Shown: piece after piece, positions 22,271 through 35,439 of the stretch
Numbering within the stretch: position 1 is the first letter of the stretch
Layout of the letters: the number at the start of each line of letters is the position of its first letter
Source of the DNA: Kalaharituber pfeilii
Taxonomy: Eukaryota; Ascomycota; Pezizomycetes; Pezizales; Pezizaceae
Assembly: GCA_015179045.1 (NCBI GenBank)
Contig: WHUZ01000016.1
Coordinates: forward strand, 620,001-684,000
DNA length: 64,000 nt
Reading direction: 5' to 3'
Program-made: the position numbers and the translations under genes
Notes under the pieces: generated by a model
The model's database searches: none
What the model saw: only the letters and a program-made list of their open reading frames with translations
What the model was told of the DNA's origin: nothing

Positions 22271-24573
22271 ATGCCCACAGTCACGGTCGACAAGGCGGGG
22301 CTCTACGAGGCCCTCGGCCAGGAGTATACCACAGACGAGTTCGACGAGCTGTGCTTCGAGTTCGGTATGTCTCCCCCGCTTGCCCTGTCATGCCCCATCC
22401 CCGTGCTGACGGCGTCCACCCCAGGAATCGAGCTCGACGAAGATGTACGTGCTGCCCTGAGCCAATTCTGCACTGTCACCTCTCAATGCCGGAAATTAAG
22501 CTGCTGCGCAGACCACTCTCACAGAAAGGCCCATCGTCAATGGAAAGCAGGAGCCGCCCCAGCTCAAAATCGAAATCCCAGCCAACAGGTTCAGCCCCCA
22601 CCCCCACCCCCACCCCCGTAGCGTACATTGCGAGGTTCACTAACCAGCATCCAAGATATGACATGCTTTGTCATGAAGGGATCTCGCTCATGCTTAACAT
22701 CTTTCGTGGGAAGGCCTCGGTCCCAAACTGGCGGGTTGTTGCTCCTCCAGATGGAGAGATCCACCAGATTACCGTCCACCCAGAGGTCAGGCACCTCTTG
22801 CCCGTTCCTCGGCCTAGCTTATGGCTAATTGCACCAACATGATGCAGGTTCAGAAAATCCGGCCTTACGTCTCTGGAGCTGTTCTCAGGAATATCAAGTT
22901 CACCCAGGAGCGTTATGACTCCTTCATAGCGCTACAAGACAAGCTGCACCAGAATCTGTGCCGTCAGCGTACTCTTGTATCGATGGGCACCCATGATCTG
23001 GACACCATAAAAGGCCCATTCACATATGAGGCCCTCCCGCCTGAAAGGATCGTTTTCAAACCACTGAACCAAAGCGTCGTCATGAATGGTCATGAATTAA
23101 TGCAGTTCTATGAGGTATCTTCACACTTGGCATTTCAAGTCACCAAACTAATGCTGCTTCAATAGAATGACAAGAACCTTGGCCGTTATCTTCACATTAT
23201 TAGGGACTCCCCGGTGTATCCTGTCATCTACGACTCAAATCGGACGGTGTGCTCATTACCACCGATCATCAATTCTCATCACTCTAGAATTACCCTGGAT
23301 ACCCGCAACGTCTTCATTGAAGTGACTGCAACTGATAAGACCAAAGTCGAAATTGTCACGAGCATACTAGTTGCCATGTTCTCAGTATACTGCGAGGAAC
23401 AATTCACGTATGTCACGGCTTTCTATAAAAAATTCCTTGTTCTCTCTCCTTTCTTGACGATATACTTAAACCTCCTTAAGCGTCGAGCCTGTCAAAATCA
23501 TCTCCCCTCACAACCACGAATCCCGTGAGGTGCCAAACCTTAGCCCGCGTTCCACTACTGCCGAAGTCTGCTACATCAACGAATGCTGCGGTTTGAACCT
23601 CACCCCCGACGAAATCTGCAACCTCCTCACCAAAATGGCCTACGCCGCCAAACCCTCTGCAAGCGATCCCGACCTGCTTGACATCGAAGTCCCCGTCACT
23701 CGCGCCGACGTTCTGCACCAATGCGACATCATGGAAGACCTAGCCATTGCTTACGGCTACAACAGCCTTCCACGGACCTTCCCCGGCAAGTCTGGCACCG
23801 TCGCCCGCCCTCTCCCCATTAACAAGCTCAGTGACATCGTCCGCGAGGAATCTGCCATGGCCGGATGGACCGAGGTCATGCCATTAATCCTCTGCTCCCA
23901 TGACGAGAACTTCGCCTGGCTCAACCGCAAAGATGACGGCAACACCGCCGTCAAGCTCGCCAACCCGAAAACAGCAGAGTACCAAGTCGTTCGAACGTCC
24001 TTACTCCCAGGTATCCTGAAAACCATCCGTGAGAACCGCAAACACGCGCTCCCGCTCAAGGTCTTTGAGTGCAGCGACGTTGCATTCAAGGACGAGACTG
24101 CGGAAAGGAAAAGTAGGAACGAGAGACACTTTGCTGCGGCGTGGTGCGGGAAGACGAGCGGGTTCGAAGTGGTGCATGGGCTGTTGGATAGGTTGATGTT
24201 GATGCTTTCGCAGGGGTTCACAGAGGCAGGAAAGCTGGAGAAGGAGGTAGGGTATTGGATTGAGGAAACACACGAGGAGATGTATTTCCCTGGCAGAGCT
24301 GCAAATATCTGGATCAGGTCAAAGGACGGAAAGGAATCTGTCATCGGTAGTTTTGGAATGTACGTCTACCCTTTGTCCAAAAAGCCCCTTCGGCGTATAA
24401 GCTCTAACCCAATCGCTTTCCAGACTCCACCCCACCGTTCTTGAGAAATTCGAACTCCCGTAAGTCGACTTCCTTTTCTGGTCATTAAGAATATGCGAGT
24501 CACGTGACCTAACATCCTCCGATATAGATACCCCGTCAGTGCTCTAGAATTTAATCTGGAGGTTTTCCTTTGA
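22271..24573 (+). CDS. frs1: Phenylalanyl-tRNA synthetase beta subunit (cytosolic)
   Basis: Beta chain of the cytosolic alpha2-beta2 PheRS that charges tRNA-Phe. The start is [20 protein letters not shown]; exon 1 ends 22364 and exon 2 opens at 22425. Blocks in order: [34 protein letters not shown] (split over introns), [51 protein letters not shown]-like [35 protein letters not shown] (editing/B3-B4 domain), [10 protein letters not shown] (B5 domain), [25 protein letters not shown] and [12 protein letters not shown] (catalytic-like core). The C-terminal exons give [25 protein letters not shown], stop at 24571-24573. Introns are small, at least eight in all. Confidence 0.93.
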
Positions 24574-25404
24574 GGTGGTAGATATGCTAGAAATAGTGGG
24601 GGGGGCTAGAATTTAGATAGATTGAAGGGCGGATTAGGTTGAAAATTATGAAGGTTAGATGCATGCTATAGTATAGGTAAAGGTACAGATGCGGATGGGA
24701 TAGCTTTCTTGCAATATACTTTAAGAGAGAAAGGCGCTAGGATATTGGGAAGAAAAAAAATTCAAAGCGTTTGCAGGTTTTTGTTTGCTCACAACAAATG
24801 TGAATACCTCAAAAAAAAAAACAGAGCAGCAATTGTAAAAAGTAGAGAGTAGCGTTTGTTTACATTCATAAGCCTGCCTGCTACATGATTTTTCCCTTTA
24901 CCTTTCTCCTTTCATCTCCCTGCAGCCTTTTCCTCTCCCATCCTGGCCTTCTGTATATATACATCCTTCAAAGAAAGGCACAAATATTATATACATAGAA
25001 TCATGACACTTATTCGCATATCCCCCATTCCTTATTTGCCCATCCCATCACCCATATTAACTCACTCTTTTTTCCCTTTCCCATTCTCTAACAGACAAAT
25101 TCATAACTGAACGTCAATATAATCAAAAGACACCAACCTAAAAGAAATCACAAACCTAACTTTTTTTTTTTTTTTTTGTTTTTGTTCTCGCACTTAATTT
25201 TTGGTTTCCCCTGCAGTTCTGCAACACCTCTCTTTTAAGAAATTCAGGTTCAGAATACAATATCCCTAGCATAATTCATTGATTATCCTTATTTTTTTCC
25301 CTATGCGTTCTTCATTTACTTGTTTCATATAGCGTTGCTGTTCGCAAATCCACACGCCATAGGATTACCCTGAGCTTTAATGTCACGACCGAGGTCTCAT
25401 CAAC
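24574..25404. other. Convergent intergenic region
   Basis: 3' flanks of frs1 and clu1. It is A/T-rich with a T-run (25161-25177) and a G-run at 24599-24605. No gene was seen. Confidence 0.5.
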
Positions 25405-28400
25405 CTACTTCCTTCCCCCCCGCCTCCTCGGATTCTGCCTCTGCGGCCTCTTCTGTGTCTGCCCTCCTTCATGCCCCTCAATGAACTTGATCAACTCATC
25501 TATACTCCTCTCGTCCATTCCTTCCGCCCTCCCCCCACTCACCCCTGCCGCACTTGTCGTACTCTCCGCAACTCCTCCCTCCTTAACGCTAGCCTGCCCC
25601 GCTTGTGGCTGCGGCTTCGCCGCCAGCGTCACCCTTGGTGTCAAGTTAATCCTCCTGAGTCTCCTCTGCTGTAGATCTTTGGCCTGCTTGGCAATATGGA
25701 CTGCATTCTGAGTGAGCTGTTCAAGCCAATTCTCTGCCTCCTTCGTATTACGATCGTTGGGCCCCAGCTCCGCGAGGAATACATTATATGCATCTCGCAT
25801 CCTGGCGACGGCCCCCTTAGAGTCCTGGTCCAGTGCGAGTGCCTGTGCGAGCTGGAAGGACAGTGTGGCCGTGTTGGGGGAAGACTTGCCGAATATGGAT
25901 TCGCAAACCTTCAGCGAGGCTTCGAACCAGAGGCGGGAGTCGTGGTAGTGTTTCAGGGCTTGAAGCATAACAGCTGCGTTGTTCATGGTGGTGACAGAGT
26001 CTGGGTGGCCGTCACCATACACGATGCGCCAGAAGCCAAAGGCATGTCGGATATATGCGAGCGCAGCGTGAGTGTTGCCATTAGAGTGCTCGAAGAGGCC
26101 GAGGTTGAGGTAATTGAGGATGGTTTCCGAGGAGTCAACGCCCAAAGTTCGTTCGGAGACGATGACTGCTTTGCGTGCGAGCTCGACTGCGGCGGGTTTC
26201 TCGTCGAGTTGGTAGTAAAGCATGGCGAGAGTATTGTAGACACGAGCGACTTCGGGATGCAAGACACCATAGATCTGCTCGTGTAGAGAGAGGGACTCAA
26301 GCAGTAGCTCTTGACCAAGGTCCTTCTGGTCTTGAATGATGGAGATACGTCCGGCTTCCAATGCTTCTTCCGCAAGCTGCGACCTTGAGGAAGCATCTTT
26401 GACGAGGGGCACAATATTGAGCAAATCATCGGCCACAAAAGTGGTCGTAGGAGCCGCCTTGGTGGCTTCTTCAGCAGTAGCAGCCGCAGTAGGAGACTTG
26501 CCCTTTTTCTTCTTTCCTCCCGCGCTACCATTAGTAACTGGCGGTGCTGCAGCGGCAGCCTTCTCCTCCTCAGTTGGCGCCTTGAACTGATACTTCCTGA
26601 TACGGAACTGTAGACCCATCTTGAGTGCAATCTCTCTGCACATCTGGTGATGTTTGATTTGCCCCATCCAAGCCTCAGGCAATGTATATCTGAAGCGTCT
26701 CAACACTTCCTTCTCCAAAACAGCCTTCAGCGTTGCGGGCGTGATATTTTCAAAATTGAAGTCTGCATCGTGATATAATTCCCAGAGATCCTTGTCCTTC
26801 TCTGGCTTTGGGTCTGAATTGAACTCGGTGCCGAGAAGGCAGTTAAGGAAGTGAGAAATGCAGTAGGAGGTGAGGGGTTGAGGAAGGTTGCGAAGAAGGA
26901 CGTTGAGCACGTGCTTGCAGGACCTAGCTATCATCTCCTGGATCGCAATTGTCTTGATAGATTCGAGCTTGGAGCCATGTTCGCTGGCAAGATTGACCAA
27001 AGTTCCGAGATATCGAATATTGATACCTCTCTTGTGCATCAGGCGTGAAAGGGAGTAACCATCCATTGGAGATCCAACGTCTCCCTCTTTCAAATCTTCG
27101 ATCTATTGGAATGAATTAGTACGTGCCACAAAGATCCAAACGATGACCAAACGAACCAGGCCTGGAATAACCCTCCCAACCAAGAAAGAGCATGCAGAGC
27201 GGACATTGTCTTCATCCTTAAGCATCTCTGCCTTCTCTTCCTCAGTCTGAGGCTGCTGACCAGAGAAAACATCTGGATTAAGAGCAAACTCAAATCCAGA
27301 GATGTCAACTCTGTCAATTTGCTGTTCCTCCTTCTTCTCCCCGACCTGCTCGGTCTTTTCGGCATCCTCATTGGCCTAGTAAAGAGTTAGCTTTCGTCAG
27401 CCATCGGGCTCAAGTGTAACATGACTCGCCTCAGCGTTTTCGGCCTTCTTTGCCTCTTCCTCCTCCCTTGCCTTCCTCTTCTTCTCCATCTCAGCAGCAA
27501 CATACTCCCTCATCTTATACTTCCAGAACCCTTCTACGAGCTCTTGCCTCAAAACTGCCATCCTATGAGGATAGCTAGTTTCATCCTCTCCGCCCTTCCA
27601 GTGTTTCTCCAGCCAATCGACATCCAATGGCGTAATCCTATATAGGTCTAGGACATACCTCCTGGCATCGGTACCCAGAAGACCCTTAGTTTCAACACTT
27701 GCCACTAATTCATGCCTTTTGCCTTCCTTATCCCATACAGGGTGCTTTTTTACCCTCATAGCCTTGCTCATCTTTTCAAAAACAGGCACAAAGGCTTCGG
27801 TAGTGGCAATTACGTCTCGGCCTTCAACCCCACCATAGTCGATTTGGTTTTGGCCCTCCTCCTTCTGCTTGAAGATTCCGGGAACAATGCTTTGTGCTAC
27901 TAATCGTCGCCCAAGATAGTCGATAACCACAGTTCCTGGAGTAGACAAGCCAGGGATATCCAACTGATTGACAGCCTTAACACCAAGGACGTCTTTTCCT
28001 GTGGCAACCCTAGCGGCCTCATCACCACCCTCGTTTGCAAAAGTACCCACACCGTCGGCACCATATGAGAAAAAGATGTTGTTGTAAACATAAATTTGCG
28101 CATCCCGCCCTTCAGTTGGGTTCAATGGTGCAACCTCACCTTTCGCAATCAATACTGCGCCCCTAACGGCTGCCTCTGTGTAATCTGCAAAGAGCTTGCT
28201 CAAGAGCCTTTCACGGAAGACTCGCTCTTGAACAGTTTCCCTTGGGAGCTCTCTTGTCGACTGGAACTCCTCGTTGAAGTCTCGTAAAGAGTCGATGTTT
28301 TCGGTACCAGATAATAGGTAGGTTTCCTGTGGACGGGCCATATCCGGTTGATGAACGTGGTATGGTGGAGCTTGTGGAGGTACTAGCCACGGGGAGGCAG

Positions 28401-29603
28401 GAATGGCATTGGTAGGCTGAAAGGTAACCAAAGGATCCCTTCTTGAGTTGAATTCCTGGAGCGCCTCGAACTCCTTTGTAAATTGAGGAGAGATTTTGGA
28501 TAACAGGTTAAGCAAGGAATGCTCATGCTGCGGCTTCCCGCCAACCAATTTAGGTGATGGGTCAAAGCTAGTAGTTGAGGATTTGTTCACGTAGAATCCA
28601 GACACGTGGGAAGTAATCTGGACAGTTTCTCCTTCTAACGTCTGAACTTGGATGTACAGCAAGTGCCCCTTCTGCTTAAGATGATATGGAGGAGGATTCC
28701 ATGCAGATAGTGCTATGCTTCTAATACATTTGGGTGCGGTCTTGGGCGCAGGCGGCAAGAAGTGATCAAATGTTGCTGCAGCGTCGAAGTCATAATCAGA
28801 CATTGGGTGCGTGCCAGTGCCATCCGCCTTGCCAGCGTTCTCATCGCCAGTGTTGATGGTATCGAAAAGACTTAATCCGGCAGAAATTCCATAAACTGCA
28901 TCGACCTTTGGTCCGGAGGGCTGGATGAGCTCTCTCATTCTCAGGAAATGTATCCTGGCCTCTTTCTCCGTATATGGGTCTTCTACCAAGACAAGCTCCG
29001 AATCTGGGGTGATTCCAGGTACATCCGAGAGCTCAACGAAGTCATTAATACGAACACCATTGTGCTCAAGGTGAAAGCAAGAGTATTGGAACGTATCCGG
29101 AAGCTCAATAATGGATTGTCGGATATCTTGAACCTGCTCTTGTGTAGAAACCATGATGTGGATTTGGTGAGGCGGATATGGCAGCTTGACGGTCAGTTGG
29201 AACACTAATAAGAATTTTTTGGTCAGCTCATACTCTCAACCTGACTGCTATGATCCATCTCAACAGTGAAACCCACTCCACAACTCCGTTATGGTTAGGA
29301 ATCTGCTGTTCTGGTAGTAAAAGGAAAACATTGGGCGGGCTCAAAGGCTGATAACGCACTTTCAGAGACTGGGGCCTCCAGCTGCTCATGTTGCTGATCC
29401 TGTGTAGCTTCATGTTCCAGCTCCTTCACTAATTGTTCCTGGCTCTCTTGCTGCTGCTTTGCAGCCTCTTCGCTAACTGGAGGCTGTTCGTTCGTTGGAG
29501 CTATTCAGGAACAGATATTTCGTCAGTCGGCCCTCCTAGAGAGATTATGCCCGCAAAACTCCAAGGTGAAAGGCAATTGCATGAAGTGCATACCCGCAGC
29601 CAT
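25405..29603 (-). CDS. clu1: Clustered mitochondria protein CluA/Tif31
   Basis: Large cytosolic protein (about 1,250-1,300 residues) that controls mitochondrial distribution and co-purifies with eIF3 in yeast (Clu1/Tif31). The first exon is tiny: ATG at 29603, donor just after MAA. Exon 2 is Gln/Glu-rich and splices into MFQLTVKLPYPPHQ at about 29205. Domains in order: ubiquitin-like N-region (TVKLP ... SELVLVEDPYTEKEARIHFL), GSKL-type block KCIRSIALSAWNPPPYHLK, the CLU domain (ETYLLSGTENIDSLRDFNEE, NNIFFSYGADG, LDIPGLSTPGTVVIDYLG, RYVLDLYRITPLDVDWLE), the eIF3-p135-like region (FEFALNPDVFSG; MHKRGINIRYLG), and TPR repeats (VARVYNTLAMLYYQLDEKPA, HPDSVTTMNNAAVML). The tail is basic (RQNPRRRGGRK). 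Introns lie at about 27371-27412 and 27093-27165. Confidence 0.93.
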
Positions 29604-31312
29604 TCTCAATACCCTCTAACCCTGACCGAATTGAACGAGGAAGCAGTGAGGCCAAACTTGTTGGGTAAAGACCTCTGCCAAATGCGGAATTGAAGCTACC
29701 GGAGACGGATATCGAGATTTATCACAGGTTCGAACGAAAATTGAGCAAGGCGTTTGCTTTCCCGTCGTGTCGCCGAAGAGGCCTCAATTGAGATGAGTGG
29801 GCTGGAGTGAGGAAGAGAAGCAAGTATGACGCCGCCCAAAAATCTGCTGAATTGATATGCAGTGCGTTAGTGTGTAATTTTTTTTTGATATGCGCCGCTG
29901 GGCTTGTGATGAGGCAACAACGAATAGTATGTGGGTGAATTTTTCCCAACCTGACTGCTGTTGAATCTTTTTTTCTTTTTAATTCCACTTCTCTGCCAGG
30001 TTCATCTCAATTAGAGAGGGAAGAAAAAAAGAAAAAGAAAAAAAGAAAAAAAAAAAAAAAAACTTTTTTTTGCCTGCGTAAATACAGCGAAAAACTCTGA
30101 CCGGCGCGGAAAAAAAGTACCCCGCAAGTAGTCCCGCATCGCCTTTCCAGGCCGGTAACTCACGTGACGGCTGCACAATTACGACTTCCCAATTTGTGCT
30201 TGCGTTGTACATGCAACCAGACTATGCATACTTGCGATGAAATCCCCACTCCGCCTGTAGCGATGGCGCGGCACTAGGCCTGATAACAACTAGCTACTCC
30301 GCTGAGCCGTCCCTGCCAGGATAGCGATGGAAACAGGCGTGCTTACAAACCTCCAACTCTTTGGCCGGATTTTGCGAGAACACGACTCCATGGCGGAGGT
30401 AGCTGATACCCTCTCACCGGTCTTACAGCTGTATTCGTTTGGAGATGTAACGACGCCTTTTATGGCTCAATGACATTGGGCAGCCAAACCGACCAACAAT
30501 GCCTAACCGGCGGTAAGATACCCGCCATGATGCCCATTGGGATAAAGACTCACAAGCATGCATATGCGTACTGTACTCTACAAGCCAGAGCCTTGTCTAA
30601 TTGCATGACCCAGTTTAAGATGGACATAATACTTGCAGTTTTACTTGTTGGTAAGGACCGGGTTTGCCTCCAATTGCACAGACAATACTACTATAGACGT
30701 ACATAAAGGAGTACTGGCCAGTATGAGGAGACCTCGGGACATGATTTGTGGGATACGCCTCACTGTGCAATTACTCAATGTTGTAATTCTACCAGCAAAT
30801 ACAGTACTGTACAAGTCGCTTGACTTTCAGCGCGGTAGAGAGAAGGTATTATGAAACACTACCATAATAAAAGCTGATACTAGCTCGGAAGCTTCAGTGA
30901 GGAGCTTCCAACCAATTGTGCTCAAGAAAGCTCAAATGACCCATTATATCAACATCTCCGTAAAGTTAAGCCTTGGCAGTCCTTGGGAGTAAATGGTCCA
31001 AATTGACATTTCATTGTCAAAGATGTAGTCCAGTGGTACTTGCTCGCAAAGCTATATACACTCAGAGTAGGGAATCAATAAGAACTGTCAAGAACATGCT
31101 AAACTCTGTGAACTTCAAACGCGCTAAGATACGATACTTCTAGGCAGAATGATCAAGCCAATGGAAGCCCCTTGATGTGCCATAATCTCATCTCGTGCCT
31201 AGACTATGATCGTTGCATAACAAAGTACTTCACCGATGTTAGTATATCATATACTTAAAGAGGTATTCGTGCAACTATGCCAGGAGAAAACGCACCAAAT
31301 AAGATCTTGCCT
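29604..31312. other. Intergenic region, no gene recognised
   Basis: It begins with the clu1 promoter. An A-rich stretch (30028-30062) and a T-rich run (29879-29885) lie within it. A copy of the GCAACCAGACTA word found in the repeats further right is at 30213-30224. Short open frames show no family resemblance. Confidence 0.45.
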
Positions 31313-32250
31313 CTATAACCCTGGAGCCCCAATGGTCTCCCTGACTGCAGGGATCTCCCTAATGGCAAGAACATAGACAACCCCCCATTCAAGTGTGCTA
31401 GCTACAAGCCCGGTGAGCTAATGAGAGGCTATGTTAGCCATATTAAGTTTCATGGGCAGCACGATCAATTTACCTTCTCCCGCCAAGTATGAAAGTATAC
31501 GCCCGTCACAACCAACATCCACCACCATAGAAACAGCAAGCCCATGACTGAGTATGTCGCCCAATGTTGGCGGTGAATGAAGTCACCTTTATAAAAGATG
31601 GGCAAGAGTTCGCTCAACAAAAAAAGGCTTGCGTGTGTTAGCATGAAAACATGCCCACTCAAATCATGCCCCCCTCGCCAATTACCCTTTGCTAATTTGC
31701 ATGCTGCGGATGTCACAAGCAGCTCACCCGTGGTGAGTTGGCTCTTATCCACAATACTTGGGTCATTCACTACCTCGCACAATCCTCCAGTGAGAAGAAA
31801 CATGCGGTCCATGATTGGGGGGCCAAAACACCATTGTGTTACCAAAATCCACCATCCAGTAGCCAAGAACCATCGTGCAAAGGCTTGTAGATGCGAAGTG
31901 CGCCGAAGCCTTGAAACATGGTATATGTAAACTACAGTTGTCCAAAACCACCCATATTTGACAAAAAGTGTATTGAAGATGTTGCGCTTGTAGCTGAAAT
32001 ACGACTCTCTGGGGGTAAATAGAACAGTGCAGAACGAAGCAATGAAAAGCGAGAGAGGGTATATGACAGCAATTTGAAGGTAGCTTCGGATCGTCGGGGA
32101 AGAAGAGGAACTGGACGGCGCTGTTCCTTTATGAATAGTGGACATCGAGCCGTTGACCTTGTCAAAAGAAGCAGAGGTGGCTGCTGCGGATGAAGATTTA
32201 CCGGATGAGGATCGAGATGGCGCTGATGAATCCATTTTGCTATCTGGCAC
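31313..32250 (-). CDS. scs3: FIT2/Scs3-family ER membrane protein (lipid droplet formation)
   Basis: ER membrane protein of the fat-storage-inducing transmembrane family; relatives act as acyl-CoA diphosphatases needed for normal lipid droplet budding. Exons 32250-31474 and 31417-31313 sum to 882 nt (293 residues). The N-terminus is Ser-rich. Several hydrophobic helices follow (about YLQIAVIYPLSLFIASF, WFWTTVVYIYHVS, AFARWFLATGWWILV). The family signature is GGHDLSGHVFMLTHASLFL, with the two conserved histidines, and FHTWREK precedes intron 1. Exon 2 supplies the closing segment LTGLVASTLEWGVVYVL ending ETIGAPGL. An alternative start is the Met at codon 6. Confidence 0.9.
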
Positions 32251-33104
32251 TATATCATAGAGCCTTTTGCAGCTGATTATGTGGGTATCCTATGACGAGT
32301 GAACGAGAGCTCTCTTGAGTGATCCCAAAGCACTGATATGTGGCGAAGATTGTTGGTTTGCTGAAGTGATGGATGTCGGCAGGCACTGAATCGTCGCGTA
32401 TAGGAAGGAAGCGGCTGGGTGTTAGTTGCACTTTTCAAGCTTTGAACCTGACCATCAGCTTGAGGTTGTGTAGTATCGGTTTTTTATCAACAGGTCCACC
32501 AGATAAGCTCTTGCGTGAGCAGGCAAAACGTATGACGTTGCTGTAGATCTCATTGCCATCGCATGAGGCTACATCTCTTCCTCATAGGCTTCACGTGAAA
32601 CAGCTTAGTAATCGTACCAGCACCTAGGCAAACACGTGGTTATTGCCAAGCATCAGGAGTCCTGCAGGGCACATGGCACGACAGGATGTGCTTATCGGAT
32701 CAGGTACGATGTAATCAATGTTCGAGACTGATATGTAAATTATGGCCAGTTATAAACAAGCTTTAGTGAAATGCTCTGGAACTATGCATATGATAAGAGC
32801 GCTGCCCGGAGAGCTTAATGGATAGGTCATGTTCCCTGTTAGTCATGCGTAATGTAATAGCGTGAAAGTTGAAATCAGTGGCATAAAGGTACATATCATA
32901 CTGCATAGACGCAGCGAAGGGAACGCACGTGATAGAGTCTCAGCGGAGAATAGTAGTGGAGTGGTTGTTGAGGGTAAAAGTTCACGCATCAAATTGCGCA
33001 GCAGAGAAGCAGGCTATTGCAACCAGACCAGTTGCCTCGAGTCCGGATTGTCTCAGGACCCTGAGCAACAAGTTACTCACCGGCCAGGCGATCGTACCTT
33101 ACCA

Positions 33105-33109
<5 letters not shown>

Positions 33110-33163
<54 letters not shown>
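33110..33163 (+). repeat. Uninterrupted 54-nt poly(A) tract
   Basis: The longest homopolymer in the window. It begins just after ACCAAAATT and ends at CGAAGTGCC. It may be the tail of a retroposed copy, but no source gene or target duplication was identified. Confidence 0.85.
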
Positions 33164-33164
<1 letters not shown>

Positions 33165-34032
33165 GAAGTGCCCTGGTTCCACTAGAATTAAAATCATATT
33201 CTTCATGAGATCGGAGCATTACTGTCCATCTTATTTACTTCTGGACAACTCTTCACCAGTTCGGATTCAAACCGCGGCTCCCTATTCTATACTTCCCCTG
33301 GAGCGCACCTCCTCTTGAATCCATCCCACAGCCCACCTACCTTCCCCTCGCACTTTCGCCTATCGTCCATCGCACCCACTTCCCGACAATCTTTCAACGG
33401 ACCCTGGAGCGGTATTCTCGTGCCCAGATCGGCACTGGGTCTTTTGCACCTCTTGGCAGCACCCAGTGCCCGTCTGGATACGAAAACACTTGAGGGGCTT
33501 CTCCACACCCGTCCCATCACTACACAAATTACTCCTTGGCAGGTCGACTACTCCCATTTCCTTTGTTGTATATATTTTTTTGTTTTGTCTGTCAGTTTAT
33601 CAATATACCCATTGAAGTTTTATACCAATGGCATTTTTCTTGTGATCAAGTGGTATTGTAGTGCATGGAGCTTAAATTTGCTGACACACTGGGGCTTTAG
33701 TAGTCAGACTAGGGCTTTAGACCTGACCAGGTCTACCAATATGGTAGGCGGAAGAATGCTTGACTAAGTTGGGCGATTAATCCAAAACCAGGCAGGAGAA
33801 TATCGCAAACCGAGGGTCTATGTCTCCTCGCAAAAAAATAAAAAAATAAACACCCCGAGGGCGTACTTGCTGGCAGCGTTGTGCTAAATTTTTGTAGGTA
33901 GCATATCTGGAGCTTGTAGGAACACGTAGGCTGTGGGAACATTTGAATAACATAGACGGTGAAGGGCGCCTGGCTGAGCTGGACATCAATTCCAATGCGA
34001 GAGTCGCAGCCTCTTGAAAACAAACAACTGGT

Positions 34033-34053
34033 GTAGTCTGGTTACGAGACTAC
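34033..34053. repeat. Stem-loop repeat AGTCTGGTTACGAGACT, copy 1
   Basis: Seven-base arms (GTAGTCT / AGACTAC) flank GGTTACG. The word ACAACTGGTG appears directly on both sides. The same core appears in reverse complement at 39445-39461 and variants at 40978-40997, 43830 and 43991. Confidence 0.75.
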
Positions 34054-35057
34054 AACTGGTGGGTGTATTAACTCTGTGGGTATGAGGGGATCGATACCTG
34101 AGTGATTAGCTCTTACATTAGGAACTAGGTCTTTGACATTGTTGGTGGAGAAAGCCTGATTGGGCGACTCATTCCAAGGCAAGAAGTGCTGCTCCTTTTA
34201 AATAGCAACCAGTGTATATCACTAGAGAGCCATCGTTGTAGAACAAGTTCTGGGCAACTTGACTTAGAGCGTGCTTCATGTTCTTATCCTTTTCCTACAT
34301 GCTTAGGAGGATACAATGCAAATGTTGAAACCTTAATCCAATACTTTTTGGGCTCGAGATTGTATCTTTTGTACATAAACTTTTTGTTGCAAAAAGCCTC
34401 GTATGCTACCCGCCATCTTCGCCCGGCTGACCATCCGAAATTGCAAGTGCTACAACTCATGTCCTTCTGTTCTCGTTTCCACATATCTTTTCATGTTCAA
34501 AGCCCCATTCAGTGAAAAACCATAGAGTCCCAAATTCTTATTCAAGACTACCAAAACTCCATCGCAACAAGTTGGCACAGGCACCGTGGCTTTGTGGTTT
34601 CCACAGTTGTTCAGTTGATGTCCATCTTTGGACTTTTGAAGGGCGAAACATTGAGGGTTTATTAGATTAGGCCTTTTGTTGGCCCTGTCTCCAGGCGTTT
34701 AGTTTGCTACTCTTATTACTGAGAATGATAAAGTAAATAAACGCAATAGACGTGGGCAGTAGGGGTCGAATTAAATGCGCGACTGCGTTAACACATCCCA
34801 TACAGCAACGCAGACAGGCAGTCAAGGTTGTCGTTCCCCAATTAATAGCACATCACAAAATTCCGGAGGGTGTTTATGTCCGGTAGTTTCGTGCCGTGGC
34901 CTCTTGGGCGTATTAGCACATCATGTTGTGTGATTACGAGGGGATGCATAGTGCAACCAGACTAGTTGTGTGATGCTAGTTCAACAATATTGAAACTCAT
35001 TGATTTATTTGTGTGGAGGTGTTTGTCATGGCTGGTGGATATGGGCAGGGACTCCAA

Positions 35058-35066
35058 GTCATGCAT
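35058..35066. repeat. Target-site duplication, left (GTCATGCAT)
   Basis: Nine bases immediately left of the 3.14-kb inverted-repeat element. They are repeated exactly at 38211-38219 on its right side. Confidence 0.82.
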
Positions 35067-35077
35067 TAGCCTCGTCC

Positions 35078-35261
35078 CCAGGCGGTTGTAGAAGCCTGAG
35101 ATTAGCTAATCTGGTAATCACGTGAGTGCCAAGAACTGTAAATATAATAAACCAAATATACAACGTCCCCAGGCGGTTGTAGAAGCCTGAGATTAGCTAA
35201 TCGGGTGGTCACGCGAGTGCCAAGAACTTTAAATATAACAAACCAATATACAACCGCCTGG
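35078..35261 (+). repeat. Two tandem copies of a 93-bp palindromic-ended module (left side)
   Basis: The complete copy is 35169-35261: it begins CCAGGCGGTTGTA and ends with the exact reverse complement TACAACCGCCTGG. The first copy (35078-35165) lacks the last bases and runs straight into the second. The same 93-bp module, inverted, sits at 38107-38199. Confidence 0.85.
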
Positions 35262-35439
35262 AGGCATTCTCTCCAAAATTATCGGACCCTGCAAAGTCGA
35301 ACCAACCCCTGCAAATACTCTCGCCCTATCTACTATCGACTTGCCCGAATACGTTAGTGTAGTCTTTTTTCAATTCCGGTACCACGCATTGTGATTCTAT
35401 TAGCCAATGTAGGTAGTATTTATACATGGTCAATAAGGT

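Larger units (their letters stand above)
32251..35057. other. Repeat-rich intergenic region
   Basis: It holds the scs3 promoter, a 54-nt A run (33110-33163), palindromic arms at 33718-33735, and the stem-loop at 34033-34053. The words TAGCACATCA and GTTGTGTGAT occur twice each around 34840-34975. No protein gene was recognised; open frames here have no motifs. Confidence 0.55.

Noticed and set aside
21526..22293. Long overlapping open frames on both strands (up to 255 codons)
   Set aside because: They arise from G/C-rich repeats in the tpd3/frs1 promoter; the products are Pro/Arg/Gly strings with no conserved block.
31465..31473. scs3 ending at the first stop in exon 1 (after REKVN)
   Set aside because: A donor AAG|GTAAAT and acceptor at 31418 lead to a conserved FIT-family C-terminus, so the stop is intronic.
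33230..33300. tRNA-like B-box (GGTTTGAATCC on the minus strand)
   Set aside because: No A-box at the right distance and no cloverleaf could be drawn. No tRNA was found anywhere in the window.
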